This document shows positions 1-11,859 of a stretch of DNA of 64,000 nt, one piece after another. A program made the position numbers and the translations under genes. The notes beneath the pieces are model-generated. The model was given only the letters and a program-made list of their open reading frames with translations, made no database searches and had not been told where the DNA came from. Origin of the DNA: Manihot esculenta. Taxonomy: Eukaryota > Streptophyta > Magnoliopsida > Malpighiales > Euphorbiaceae. The stretch spans positions 31,605,691 through 31,669,690 of the forward strand of contig NC_035161.2 of NCBI RefSeq assembly GCF_001659605.2. Reading direction: 5' to 3'. Each line of letters begins with the position of its first letter. The stretch's first letter is position 1.

Positions 1-678
1 TCCAACATCCATTCTTTTTCACCTTTATACACTTTGGATAAGTGAGGAAAGGGAGATTGTAGGAATATAATGAAGACAAAAGAAATTTTGTTTCTTGTTA
101 ATGTTATTGGTATTGTCTATTGTGGAGACAAAATTTTGGAATTTTTTAGGGGTGGCAATGGCAGAGTCTATTAGCATTTTGTGGTAAAGCATTTAAATAT
201 TACATAAATGAAGATTATTTTATTATTTATGAAAATATCTTAACATAAATATTTATTTTTTCCTTGTCATAATGTAGAAAAAAAAGCTTTTTTGAACAAA
301 GTCTGAAGTCTAAAAGACTTCTTGGTGTACATAATCTATGCATTGTTTGATTGCATTAGAAAAACAAAATAATAATTTCTGACACAAAGTAATCGGCAAT
401 TTAATAATTAAACAACAAAGGAAAATATTTTGATTTAAAAAATTGTAAAATTGAGAAGTTCATCATGATAATTTTTATACTTGTATTGTAGGATTAAAAG
501 GGATAATAAATGAAAGAAGAAGGACATCACAAAAACTACACGATAATAGAAGTTTAGGAAGTTCATATTTCCCCATCCTTCTGAATGGGTTGTGTGCTTT
601 TGTCATCCCATACAACAACTGGCATGCGTTTTATATGTGTTGTCCGAGCTAATCTGAGTATATTCTTGGTCTTATCAG
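1..678. other. Intronic or upstream sequence of the TPR gene
   Basis: No coding exon could be recognised here. The first supported exon of the downstream gene begins at 679 right after an acceptor-like TTATCAG, and it opens in the middle of a TPR helix. This stretch is therefore most likely an intron whose upstream exons lie outside the window. Confidence 0.5.
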
Positions 679-3600
679 ATCTATTTAAAATCCAATCGTC
701 TTGCAGAAGCTGAGAATGTGCAGAGAAAGATCCTGCATATTATAGAACTATCACAGGTTTGACTTATTTTTCTTTCCTTGATTTTATATTTCAGTTTTGG
801 CTTTCTATTTCATAGAAAATAACTTACCTTTTGTTTTTCCATTCAATAATGAAAATCAGTTTGATTCTTTTTTTTTTCTGTCCCAGAGAATGTTGATTTT
901 TTCTCCCAATATATATGCTTGAAAATGTTTGGATCCGTAAGAGGTTCATATTTTCTTTTTGCCATTGAATATGAGATAAAATTACTCGTAAAATAGTGTA
1001 GTGTCTTTGGATTGGCACTGGCTGATGAGAGCTAGGGATGATTGATGGTAGTTGCTAGATGTTATATGTGCCTAGTTCCTTGATAGGTTTCTCATTTTGT
1101 TAGATTGTGAAAGTTTGGAGTTCCTTGAAAATGAAACAGGAAAACATTTTTCGTTCTAAACAATTTCCGTAGGCGCACCAAGTAATGGAAAATGCAAAAA
1201 ATATATACTTTTTTTGGAAAAATATTCTGTGACAGTGATCAAGGCATGAAAATATTGCTATTCTCTTCTTTATATTCCATGCATTCATTTCCTTTGAGTG
1301 TGTAGTCCTTGTATACACTTTTCATACTCGGGGTCACCGTATCATTTTTGTGTTAATTGTCAAAAGAGAAATAAAGTGTAGAATTGCCGTTGACTTCTAG
1401 ATGTATTATATAGGAAAATTAGTATTAACTTATGCATTTATGCAGTCCTTGAATTTTACAGTGAATTTAAATTTTTAAAATGAAATGCCCATCCTTTTGA
1501 CAAAAATTGTCACCATGTAATTATTAGCAAATAGGGTTTTACAACTGTAGGATTGAGCGCTTACCACCATACTTAAAGTATAAGCTATTAGGCTCAACTC
1601 TAGTTCCTTATAATATAGTAGCCCAAGCGCCATGGTTCGATGGGATCTGAGTGAGTGGGATGCTGGCCCACTTGGCCAACAGTCTCCTCCTCAGCACCTG
1701 TTAGGATTTGAATCCATGACCTTGGCTATGGTACAAATTATAGGATTGAGCGCTTACCAGTATGCTAAAAGCTTAAGATAATAGCAGAGGCACAACTCAA
1801 TTTCTTATAGTGGAGCAGCTCAAATGCCATGTTTCAAAGGGATTTGAGCAGGATATTGGCCCATCTGACCAACAAAAACCTTGTCCTTTACAATTATATA
1901 TTGACTATTGCTTTTGTAAGTTCTTTACCTTAATAGCTCTCTTGTAAATCAGGGATGGAATTCTATGGACACTGTAATTGCAGCAGAAAGGCTGGCTTTG
2001 ACTCTTCAATCAGCTGGGAGCTTAAAGGAAGCAAAACAGCTTCTGGAAAGGTAAAAACTGATAATCATAGAATCAGATAAATTATTACCCTGGATTGCCT
2101 AATATTTTCTCTCTCTCTTTTTTTAAAGGTGTCTTGAGTCACGGAAAACTATCCTTTGTGAAGATCACATTCAGGTTTGATGTTTTGATGCATTTCAACT
2201 CAAATTATTTACAGAAGAAGTTGAAATCATCTTTGACAATGCTGATACAAGGACATGCTGTCAGTTGGCCCTTCAGATCATTCTTGTAAAAAAATCACTG
2301 CTTCAAAGAAACTTATTTTCTTTTCTCCATGGGCAGATTGGTGCTAACATGCTTCACATTGCTAGGGTGGCAATGCTGGATGCAAATCAACTGAGAAAGA
2401 TTCACATTTCTGAAGCAATTGAGGAGCTTGATAGGGCAAGAGATCTCTTGTACGATTCAACTAGGTTTGTCTTTGGTATCATACTATCAGTACTTTTACA
2501 TGCGTACTTTGATGATTCTCTATTTCACGTTTGTCTTTGGTTCAGGTGCATTAGCAAATACTGTTAATTAAGTACACATGTTACTTTACATGTTCAGTAT
2601 AGAGAAAACACAATGAAGAAAGTTTGCTTTCACAGAGAGAAAGTGTGTCTGCAAGAATATCTGTGTTAGGATCATTTTGTGTGAAATGTTTAAGGAGCAC
2701 ATTGTTGTGATCAGTTGAAGAATGCTATTGTGCTGGTGATTGACCATGGGCAATCATTTTACTATTTGAATGTGATAAAAAGAGTATTTCTTATTGTTTG
2801 TTGCTGTTAATTATGAAAACCAGATGGAGAATTTGTTTATCATGTTCTCATTTATTGTCCAATGTTGCAGCAATCTGTGTTTTATTGTCTTTACAATTTT
2901 TAAGATTGATATCGTGATGCCTTGAACAGTTATGGGATTATAGATAGCTGGAGAAGTGAAGTTCTGCTTGTCTAGAGTAGCTTACTGTTAATCATGGTGT
3001 ATGCAGTTGTCTGGTTGGACAGGACAGTAAGACTTGAAAGAGATTGCTGTCTTGGGTTTTATGGACTTGCATCAGCGATGTTACCAAAACGTGCTTAAGT
3101 TCTTTTTTTGCGATCTTCTTGTAATTATATGCTCTTAGATTACCTTGTTGCCATCATTTTGGATGCTATCTGTGCACTAAAGTTGCACCACCATACCCTC
3201 AGCATTTCCTCTCTTTTTTCAATTAAAATTTTCTGTTATCAAACATAACAACTATAATGTAGTTCCATCAGTAGCAATGCCGTATAGAGTCTGGGATCTC
3301 TTTCTTTTCATTTCCTTTTCTAATAAAGATGTTTTTTCATCTTTTATCTGTAGATGTCTTGAATGATGCCTATGTGTGAGAGATGATTAATTGATGGGCC
3401 ATTGGAAGGGGATGCTTTTAAATGACTAAGGTGTTAAACTGTTAATGGCCTAAAAGATGGGTCTCTTCTATGTATAGAATTGCTAAACATTGGAGCAGGT
3501 CTGCAGTAACACAAGCAAAGATGGTGTCCTTGAGATTATTTGTTTCCTTTTGCTTTCACCCTTTTCTTGTTTTTTCCATCTAAATTTGGGATTCCTGGAA

Positions 3601-6600
3601 TATTAGGAGCTGGCTTTTGCTTTAGAAACTGCTTTATGACTTTTGCCAACATGGTTATGCTACTTTTGAATGTCTTCTCTCTTACCATTAGTGATTGAAA
3701 ATAGAAAGTCCTATTAACTTGTGTAGTTTATGTTGCAATGTACTTTACTAATTCATTGCTTGATGTCATTAATCCCATCAATATTTGAGTTTAAATTTGT
3801 ATCTGAATCTTTTAAAGGACAAATTCAAGGTAGGATTCATTTAGATGGCTTTATTAAAGTTTTCTATTAGAGTTCATCTTCCTATTGTGTATATTCTTTG
3901 TATGATAGGATAGCAAGGCGAGTTTTAAACAAATTGAGAAACCAAAAAGGCAGCAGGCAAAAGAGTAGGGCACCTGAAGAAACTAGAAGGGAGGGGTGTG
4001 CAGCATTGATAATACTGGTCAGTTCCTGTTGTTTATGAAAATTTTCAACTAAAATGAGTCCTATCTCAGAAGATTTGATTTTTTTTTTTTGGGTTGGTTG
4101 AGGGGGATAATAATTTGTTGTGCTCCTTTTTTTAATTAATTTTGATTTTTGCCTTTCTAATTTAATGCTACAGAAGGGTTATATGTTTATATGTTACACT
4201 TGCCCCATCATTTGTCGTAACCCTTGTATTTAGAGTTCTTATCTTCTTGATGAATTGTGGAAAGTTAAAACTTGGGCCATAAGAGATTACAGTTGAGTTT
4301 GGCATGCATGAAGGTAGGGGCATTTATGATCTTAGAGAAAATATATCCATGTTATTCTCATCAGGACTCGATTTTTGGACATATCTAAGGAAGCATGTGG
4401 CTGTGACTCTGTGAGCCATCAGCCATATGGATATTCAGAAGGATTCCTAGCTTGCTGCCTTAATTTATTTACCATCATCATGGTCAAAATCTTATTACTT
4501 CTTACTTCCCACCTTGATCTCTGCCCCACATGCACACACAAAGAAGAAAGAGGAGAAGGCAGCTGGCTGCTTTCTGGTGTAGCAGATGGCTGCTTTCTAG
4601 TGTAGCAATCTGAAAACCAGTTGTGCCTCCAGGATAACTGATTCTATTTCATTAAATTGCGACCAGTATCTAGTAAATTCATTATCTAGTGTGATGTCCC
4701 TGTAATTTTGCAAATACATTCTGAAAGTTTTAATTGTAGTTTAAACCGATATTTCAGTTTGTTTTTCATGTAAAAATAGGAACACTTTGTTACAGTTGCA
4801 GATTAAATATATTATAAATAAATTATTTATTCCTGTTGTCTTTTGCTTCAGTCTTATTGAACTTTGTTTCCCTTATCATGTTCTCTCCTATGTTCCAGTG
4901 GCAAAGCCACCTTATTTTTTTTTATTTTAAAAGTTTTCTTTGTTTTTCTAGATTTTATAATTTAAAATTAATATTTGCACTCCTCCTTTCCAAAAAAAAT
5001 TGAAAAAAATTATATTTTTTTCTTTAAAAAATGATATTAATATGAATTAAATTAAAAATTTTTAAATGTACCAATACTAGTGATAGTACTAAAAGATAGT
5101 AAAAGGATAAGTAAACATATTTTATCTCTTAATCTATAAACTCATAACTTTGGCATTTGTTATAATTTTATTGATTGAGAAATTGTTTTTTTATTATAAA
5201 AATGGTGAATAATTGGTTATATAATAAAATTAAATATTAATAGTTTGTTATTGTTTGATAACATATATTAAGGAATATGTTTTTGATAATATTAACAATT
5301 AAATTATTATGTTAAGTAATCTATAGAAATTTATAGAGGATATACATATATTTTTTAATTTCATTAATTTCTTATATTATAAGTTTTTTGTTTTTATAAA
5401 AATTATTTTTGTACCACAAAAATAGATTTAATTCTATTTTTATATTTGCTAAAAAAAATATAGTTAATGTACTTGGAAGTAATAAATATTGGTTGGTCTT
5501 TTATAATTTATTGTCCACTTACATTATTATATTAGAATTAAACAACTCAAAACTAAGTTATTTTTTGAATAAATGAAGTTTATTTTTTTAATGCATATTA
5601 AATATGAGTGTAATAGTAAATTAATAGATAAACTATATTTTCGAAAAATAAAATCACTTACAATGGACGAAAAATTAAAGTAAATTTATATTTATAATAG
5701 AGAGGGAGTATCAAAGTTTGCACCTTTAAGTTGAAATCCTGGCTTCGCCGCTGCTTTGTTCTCTTGTTCCCGTCTACGACGACTATTTAGTTGTTTATAC
5801 CTCCTACGGTCCTACATCACTAGATTCACATATAACAGAGCTTGTGTCCATTAATTACTGAATCACATGGTTGTAATGTTTATCGATTTTCAGGAATCTG
5901 ATTTTGATTCTTTGCTTTCTATTGCATAACATAAAGCCAAGATAGATTAATTACTAACTGTCTATTACTTCTGCTGCAGTTTTTGAAACTAAAACATGCC
6001 CTGATCTGTTGGTGCATGCAGCTAAAAATATAAAGCATAATTAATAATGAGTTTATAATTTTGGATGCTTATGATGTTTTGATCTATATTTGAAATGGAA
6101 TATGATGGCTAAATAATTTCCTATGTGAACGTGATGAAAATTTCGTTTTTACAGTTGCGATCACTTGATTCTCTTGGGCTTTTGGAGATCACAAAACAAG
6201 AGCTGCTGGAATCAATGGTTAGTTTTAAAGAAGCAATTAATGATATAGAGTTTGTTCTTTACTTTCACAGTACAAAGAATGTATTGCATTGTTAGATATT
6301 ATGTGTTTTTGCCTCTTTTGGGGAAAATTTAAAGATGTTTGTTCATATCAAATGATTTCATTTAGCGAGGATGTGCTGAATGTAAAATTGTTCATAGAAA
6401 TAGACAACATTTGTTTGAGAACTTCTGATTAGGATTTTTCTAAGGTGAGGAGAGCCAAGATGGCTACTAACAGTTCTATGTTCTTACGGGTCTTCTGTTT
6501 CACTTTTCCACAAGTTCTGTTTTAGGAGGGCATGTCTTTCTTTTATATTTAGGTGCCGCTCTTGTATACCTTCGGTCTATGTGTCAGCTCTCTTTTCAAC

Positions 6601-9600
6601 GCTTGCACCTATACTGGATATATTTATTTCTTAGTTACCAGATATTTCCAATACCTTCAGATATCCTTAAATTATCCGATTTATGTTTATTTGTTGATGT
6701 ATCCTCCACTGTACCAGAATTCTGCCACTTTCTCTGCTTGTTTCTATCAATTTCAAAATATTATAATCTTTCATGTTTATTCTGGAGAAGAACTTGTCGT
6801 TTTTGTTCCTTTAACCTAGTTATTGTTGCCTCCTACTTGTCAAGGCTTTAATTCTCTTCTATTCCCTTCAATGCCTCTAGCTTTTGTACTTTAGTTGGCT
6901 ATATTGAATTTAAAGCTAATTATCCAAGAGATGAAAGCAAATCCTGTATCTATGTGTTGCCTCTTCCTTTTTTCTGCTCTCTTATTCTAAAATAGTCCAT
7001 CATTCTTTCTTCCGGCGACATTCAAAGACTGACATTGGCAAAAGAGTCTGACTTCACACGAAATATTCTAAAATTTCCATTAAACCTGCATTTGCTCTGT
7101 TCAGAGACATGGAATATTTTGCCATGCATCTTCAGAACGATTGAATAATTTAAACTGGCAAACATATTTATATCTTAGTGATGATGTATGTCGGCTTCTG
7201 GTAGGCAGTAGGCTTCCATTTCCAACACACAAAAGGCAAGTACCACAGCCAATATTTCCCATATCTATATGTCCCCTGTCTTCATTGTGAAAAGCTTTCT
7301 GTTGTCACGATTAGCAAGTGTAATTTCTTAGTGCTGCAGGTTTACATCCAGTTGCCCCAAAATTAGATGCATAATTGCCTCAAACTAACTCTCGGAGCTG
7401 ACTTTTGGACCATTGTCTTTTTAAAGCAATGATAAAATTTCTAATTCTTCCAATTCATAATTGAAGCATTTTGCTTCTTCTAATTCCTTTTCTCTGAGTT
7501 TCCTTTTAATTATTTTCTCACAGTTCTATAACACTGTGTGCTTGTATTGCAAAACAGGAAGAGTGTCTTGATCCACCTACACTGGAAACTGAGAATGCAT
7601 TTTTCCAATGCGTTTCTGCTTACAAAGAGGTATATTTATGGTGCATGGCCTGTTGAACTTTTTGGTGAAATTATTGATTTTATAGTGAGCTGTTGCATGC
7701 TTGTGAAGAACTTTTAGTCCTGCTTGGTTGCTTTCATCTTGCTCCTCCTTTTTATTCTTTCCTGTTGTGCATGGGCGTGTACAGTTTAATTATTTCAAAT
7801 AGTATACTTAAGCATAGTCAAGGACAGTATTTATTCATGTATTAATAAATCTCCCCTGGCCTGTTCCTAAACTTGTCCGTGTGTTTACATACTTGTATCC
7901 TGAACAATCAAATACTAATCCAGTTCTGTGTCCCACAAAAATTATTTCAATGAATTGCTTCATCTTTATATTTTCACATGCCTGCCATTTATGTTTTCTT
8001 CCAAAGAATTCTCCTAATTTTAGTTTATCATTGCTGTTTTGCTATCTCTTGATCTCTCTCTGTTACCAATGGTGAATTCTAGTTTAGTTAATTGTCAAAT
8101 GTGGTAGTAATTGACATCGAAATGATTTAGTATGACTAGCTCATTGTAGGTTGGCCCTAAATAAAACAAGATGGAGAAAAAAAATCCATGAAGTAGGCCT
8201 AGCTAGAGTGGATTGAGGTTTAGTGAGCATCAAAATATGGAAAAAAGGGATTAATGGCCAAATAAATCTAAAACTCCGTCATTTCAGTTACAACAATTTC
8301 TTTTACTTGAATCAGTTATGCCACTGATTATGACATTGTATCAGTCGTGGTCGCCCTTAGGTAGCATTCAACTGGACATTTCTTAGTGCATCTCAAGTTC
8401 TGTAGCAAGTGTCGCAAGTAGAGATGTAAGGAGAAGAAAAGGAGAAGTTGGTGCCAAATGGTATCGCTGCTGGTACAAAAAGAGGTTTTTTTTTTTCGTT
8501 TGGAAAAAGAAAAATCAAAAGTGAATATTCCCATATTACAGAAGTTGCATGATACCAGAAAGTGGACCTAATTTTTACCCCTTCTTGCTAGGCAAATTTC
8601 AAAATGTGGCTTCTAGGAAGCCCAAGGAAACATCCATTTATCACATGAAGTGATTATCTTGGGCATACATCCATTGTTGTCAAATCAAGAATTGAATTGA
8701 TAATGGAAATCCTAATGTTTTTAATCGAGAATCAAATCAAATGGTAAGATTCACTACAACTTTTGAAAAATCTATTGAAAATATTATATATATACTTCCT
8801 ATTAATTTTTATTAAAAGATATTATATATGTGTATAAATTTTAATTACAAATCATGTACTAAATATGAAATCAAAGTTAACCTAATGACTTCTTGTGGCC
8901 GAACTTAAAGTATCAAACTAGGAAGTTAAAATGTTATACTAAAGATAACTTGTTCTTCTTTCATTAACTTGGGCCAAACTAACAAGTACTATCTTGGGCC
9001 ATTTGCCCGTTCTTCTTTCATTAACTTATTCTTCTTCTTTTGTATTGTTTGGCTAACGATGCAAATCGCACAATTCTAATACTAAATACACCCCTGCTTT
9101 GCACTTTTGAATAAATTTTCTATATGATTAATAGTTCTGCTATTTTGATTTTAATATATATTAGTGGAATTTTAATATTTAGTGATCTGCTTTATATTTT
9201 ATTTTGCTAATTTATTAATTTTCTTGTATGTGTTTAAATATATGTACATTTTTTGTTATAGTCATGCAGATGTAAACTAAATTTTTTAATCAATCGTTTT
9301 TCTCTTTATGCAATATCTCTTTCTCATTGTCTCTCACTACCATTAATCTTATTTTATTTGGAATCTCAAGTTTTATATGATCATATAAGGAGGAGGTCTT
9401 TTCCTGATTAATAACAATTAAACATAAGCAAGAGAGGGAGTGGAGCTATCAAGTATTTCATGTGCTATCTTCTTAGAAAGCCGCATGACAAGATCCTAGG
9501 AAAGCTTGGCTTGCTTTTACTTCAAGTCATTTCAGGTTTTACTTCTCGCATGCTGGGGAAAGACCTTGCGACGTAGCTCATTAATCGAATATCTAACTTC

Positions 9601-10287
9601 AGTTTTGCATTTAAAGGTCATTTTTTACTAACAACAAGAAGTATATTCTTAAATTATCCTGGATATGTATAAAAATTGTATGAAATAACAGTACAAACAG
9701 ACAATTATAACCCCGAAAGAAAACCTATAGAATGTCTTGAACATATTCGTGTCATATATCTGACAAAACTTTTTTAATCTAAAATCCTAATCTTATACAA
9801 AAATCTGAAGATCTTGAAAAATGAACTGATACTACCTTTTCTTTTCTTTTTTGGGTACTATTTGCCTGAATTAGCTGTTTCTTACTTTCTTTTTGAAACA
9901 ATGCTTAAATTACTGAAGGCAGAAATGGTAATTTTAAGCATTTTGTGAGGATGTGTAGTCCCTTTTGACCAGTCTTCGGCAGAAAAGAATTACTTATCTC
10001 ATTATAATGTTTATTCTTTATATACGAATGTGAAACATGGTAAATAATGTAGGTCAACATTTCCTCTTTTTTTTTTGGTTTTGCAGTTTGAATCTGACAA
10101 GTTAATATCTGATTCTCCTGGAGTAAAGGTTGAATATCTATCATGCTTGAAGCGTCTTTCAAGCTTGATTAGAGATGGAGAGTTCAAAGAGAGAAAAGTC
10201 TCGGGAAAAGCTACATTGCAAGAGCTGAATGATGAAATCAAGCGTGTTGAAGGTGAAATTTCTCATTTGAGGAAACATAAATTCTAA
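679..10287 (+). CDS. Tetratricopeptide-repeat (kinesin-light-chain-like) protein, 3' part, 8 exons
   Basis: I assembled eight exons by GT-AG borders and a continuous frame: 679-756, 1953-2050, 2129-2174, 2337-2464, 3909-4017, 6155-6217, 7558-7629 and 10087-10287 (stop TAA). Together they give 264 residues. The first half is helical TPR sequence of the TPR_12/kinesin-light-chain type, with blocks such as RLAEAENVQRKIL, AAERLALTLQSAGSLKEAKQLLER and IGANMLHIARVAML. A basic linker (ARRVLNKLRNQKGSRQKSR) and an acidic helical C-terminus ending in a probable coiled coil follow. TPR proteins act as protein-protein scaffolds; no partner can be named from the sequence. The gene is incomplete at its 5' end because the window starts inside it. 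Introns are long, up to 2.5 kb, and hold repeats. It converges on the eIF3h gene. The exon structure is well supported; the biological role is unknown. Confidence 0.75.
1541..1885. repeat. Two diverged direct copies of a roughly 170-190 bp unit in a TPR intron
   Basis: Both copies begin with TACAA..TAGGATTGAGCGCTTACCA (about 1541 and about 1730). They then share a TAAGCT/AAGCTTAAG segment, CTCAA..CTTATA, GCC-ATG-TT and GG-ATTTGAGC blocks, and a GGCCCA..TGGCCAAC-like end. The GATTGAGCGCTTACCA phrase reminds me of dispersed plant retroelement-derived repeats, but I cannot name a family. Confidence 0.5.
4896..5753. mobile_element. hAT-type non-autonomous transposon (MITE), 858 bp
   Basis: The left end CAGTGGCAAAGCCACC matches the reverse complement of the right end, CAGCGGCGAAGCCAGG, at 13 of 16 positions, the usual hAT-like CAGNGGCGNAGCCA terminus. 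The flanks are CTATGTTC on the left and CTTTGTTC on the right, an 8-bp target duplication with one mismatch, as expected for hAT. The interior is very AT-rich and has no open frame, so it would need a transposase in trans. It lies within the 2.1-kb intron between the fifth and sixth listed TPR exons (4018-6154). Confidence 0.8.
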
Positions 10288-11859
10288 GCAGGATCCAGAG
10301 TGATGGTTCAGGCTAGAATCCAGCGACAGCTTTAAAAGTGATGGTGCTAGGCATACACTTATGAGCAATGATTTCTGTATTTTATTTTTAACCTGGATTT
10401 TTTGTCCCTTTGCTGCTGTCAATTTCTAGATTTTGGATTACATTTCTTGATGAGTTTACATCTCACTGGTAATAAGGTTGTCCAGGACGTGGCATCAGAA
10501 GTTCTAGCTTGTAGCAGTATGCAGGTCAACCTGCACTCGTATCAACTCGAATGAGAGTAAGACCATGCAGAATAAACAGGGTCTTCTTTTTCTTTTCTTT
10601 TTTTCACTTTGGTACCTTAACCTGGCTATAAACAGGACCATTAATCATACCAGGCTTTCTGCTGTTGAGGGTAGGCACAACTACTACGCGCCTAATAGAT
10701 ATAATTGGTAAAGATGTCTAGAGGGCTAACTGCTAATTCAATTGGAATTGATCTCGAACTCAACGGTTCATGAAAGAACTGTTTACAATTTATTACCAAG
10801 ACGAGAGTTTGACATGATAGACGCAAAATATATTTGATGGAACTGGAAAAAACATGCTATCAGCAGAAAATCGGTTTAAGTTCAGTTTGTTCTGCAATAT
10901 AGAATGTGACGTCCTGAAATTCTGATTCACAGTAACCCAGGTAAGAAGTCCATCCAGGTTATTTGTCTAGGTGCTCCATATATAACAGCAAACCAGCAAT
11001 TAGACAATTCCTATAGTTTTTATTATTTTTATGAAAGAAAAATGTACGCGGATCAGACAAAAAGAAACCATTACTATAACTACAGCAATTTTAACAATTG
11101 GGCGGAGCTCCATTTGATTACCCAATTGGATATAACGCACCTGATACTGACTAATATAACGTAATATTATTGGATATAATTTATTCAATTCATGAACCTG
11201 ACAATATAATCCGCATAATATTGATATTTAAAATTATAATTTATTTAATCAAAGAAATTTTCCTTAACCGATTGAATCCTCAAAAGAATATAATAACATA
11301 AATCTTAAAATAACATATCACCGCATATATCTCCTAATAAAAATAATTATAATTTACTAAACTAGGTTTAATTTGGTTAAAATGTTAACTATATTTTCCT
11401 TTAGAAATCAGCAGTTGCTTATTATTCATTCTCACAAGGGGTAAGCTACTTAATAATAGAAAAAAGAGGCTTGCATCCAAAACAAAAACCAAATAAAACA
11501 AATCGCACATTTTGGCACTAGCAAATAGTTGAGCAGCATTTGCCTTTTCGTTTGCTTGTCTAGGATCATCCATTCGCAGACCATAGAATTGTACACCTTC
11601 AATCCCTCAGGGTGTCTGACCACATCCGAATTTGCATTTTTATATAAACTTCAGCATAGCATAATAATATAGATGTAGTTTTAAATACTATTAAAAGCAA
11701 AAAAAATAATAATAATAATACTAGGCTAACATTCTACAGTCACTTTCAAAAATGTCAAACACCAATCCAAGCATAGCTCTCCCGCTCCAAAATTTGTCAT
11801 TTTCAAACAGGGAAGGCGTCCCCTTCCAAAAAATGAACACATTTCCAGCTAAAACGACA
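10288..11859. other. Intergenic spacer between convergent genes (TPR + and eIF3h -)
   Basis: It must contain both 3' UTRs and polyadenylation sites, since the two flanking genes run toward each other. From about 11200 it is AT-rich. No convincing coding sequence was seen; the short open frames here lack homology I recognise. Confidence 0.6.

Noticed and set aside
6553..6851. Two overlapping hydrophobic frames in a TPR intron
   Set aside because: Lies between two well-supported exons; composition is simply T-rich and there are no recognisable domains.
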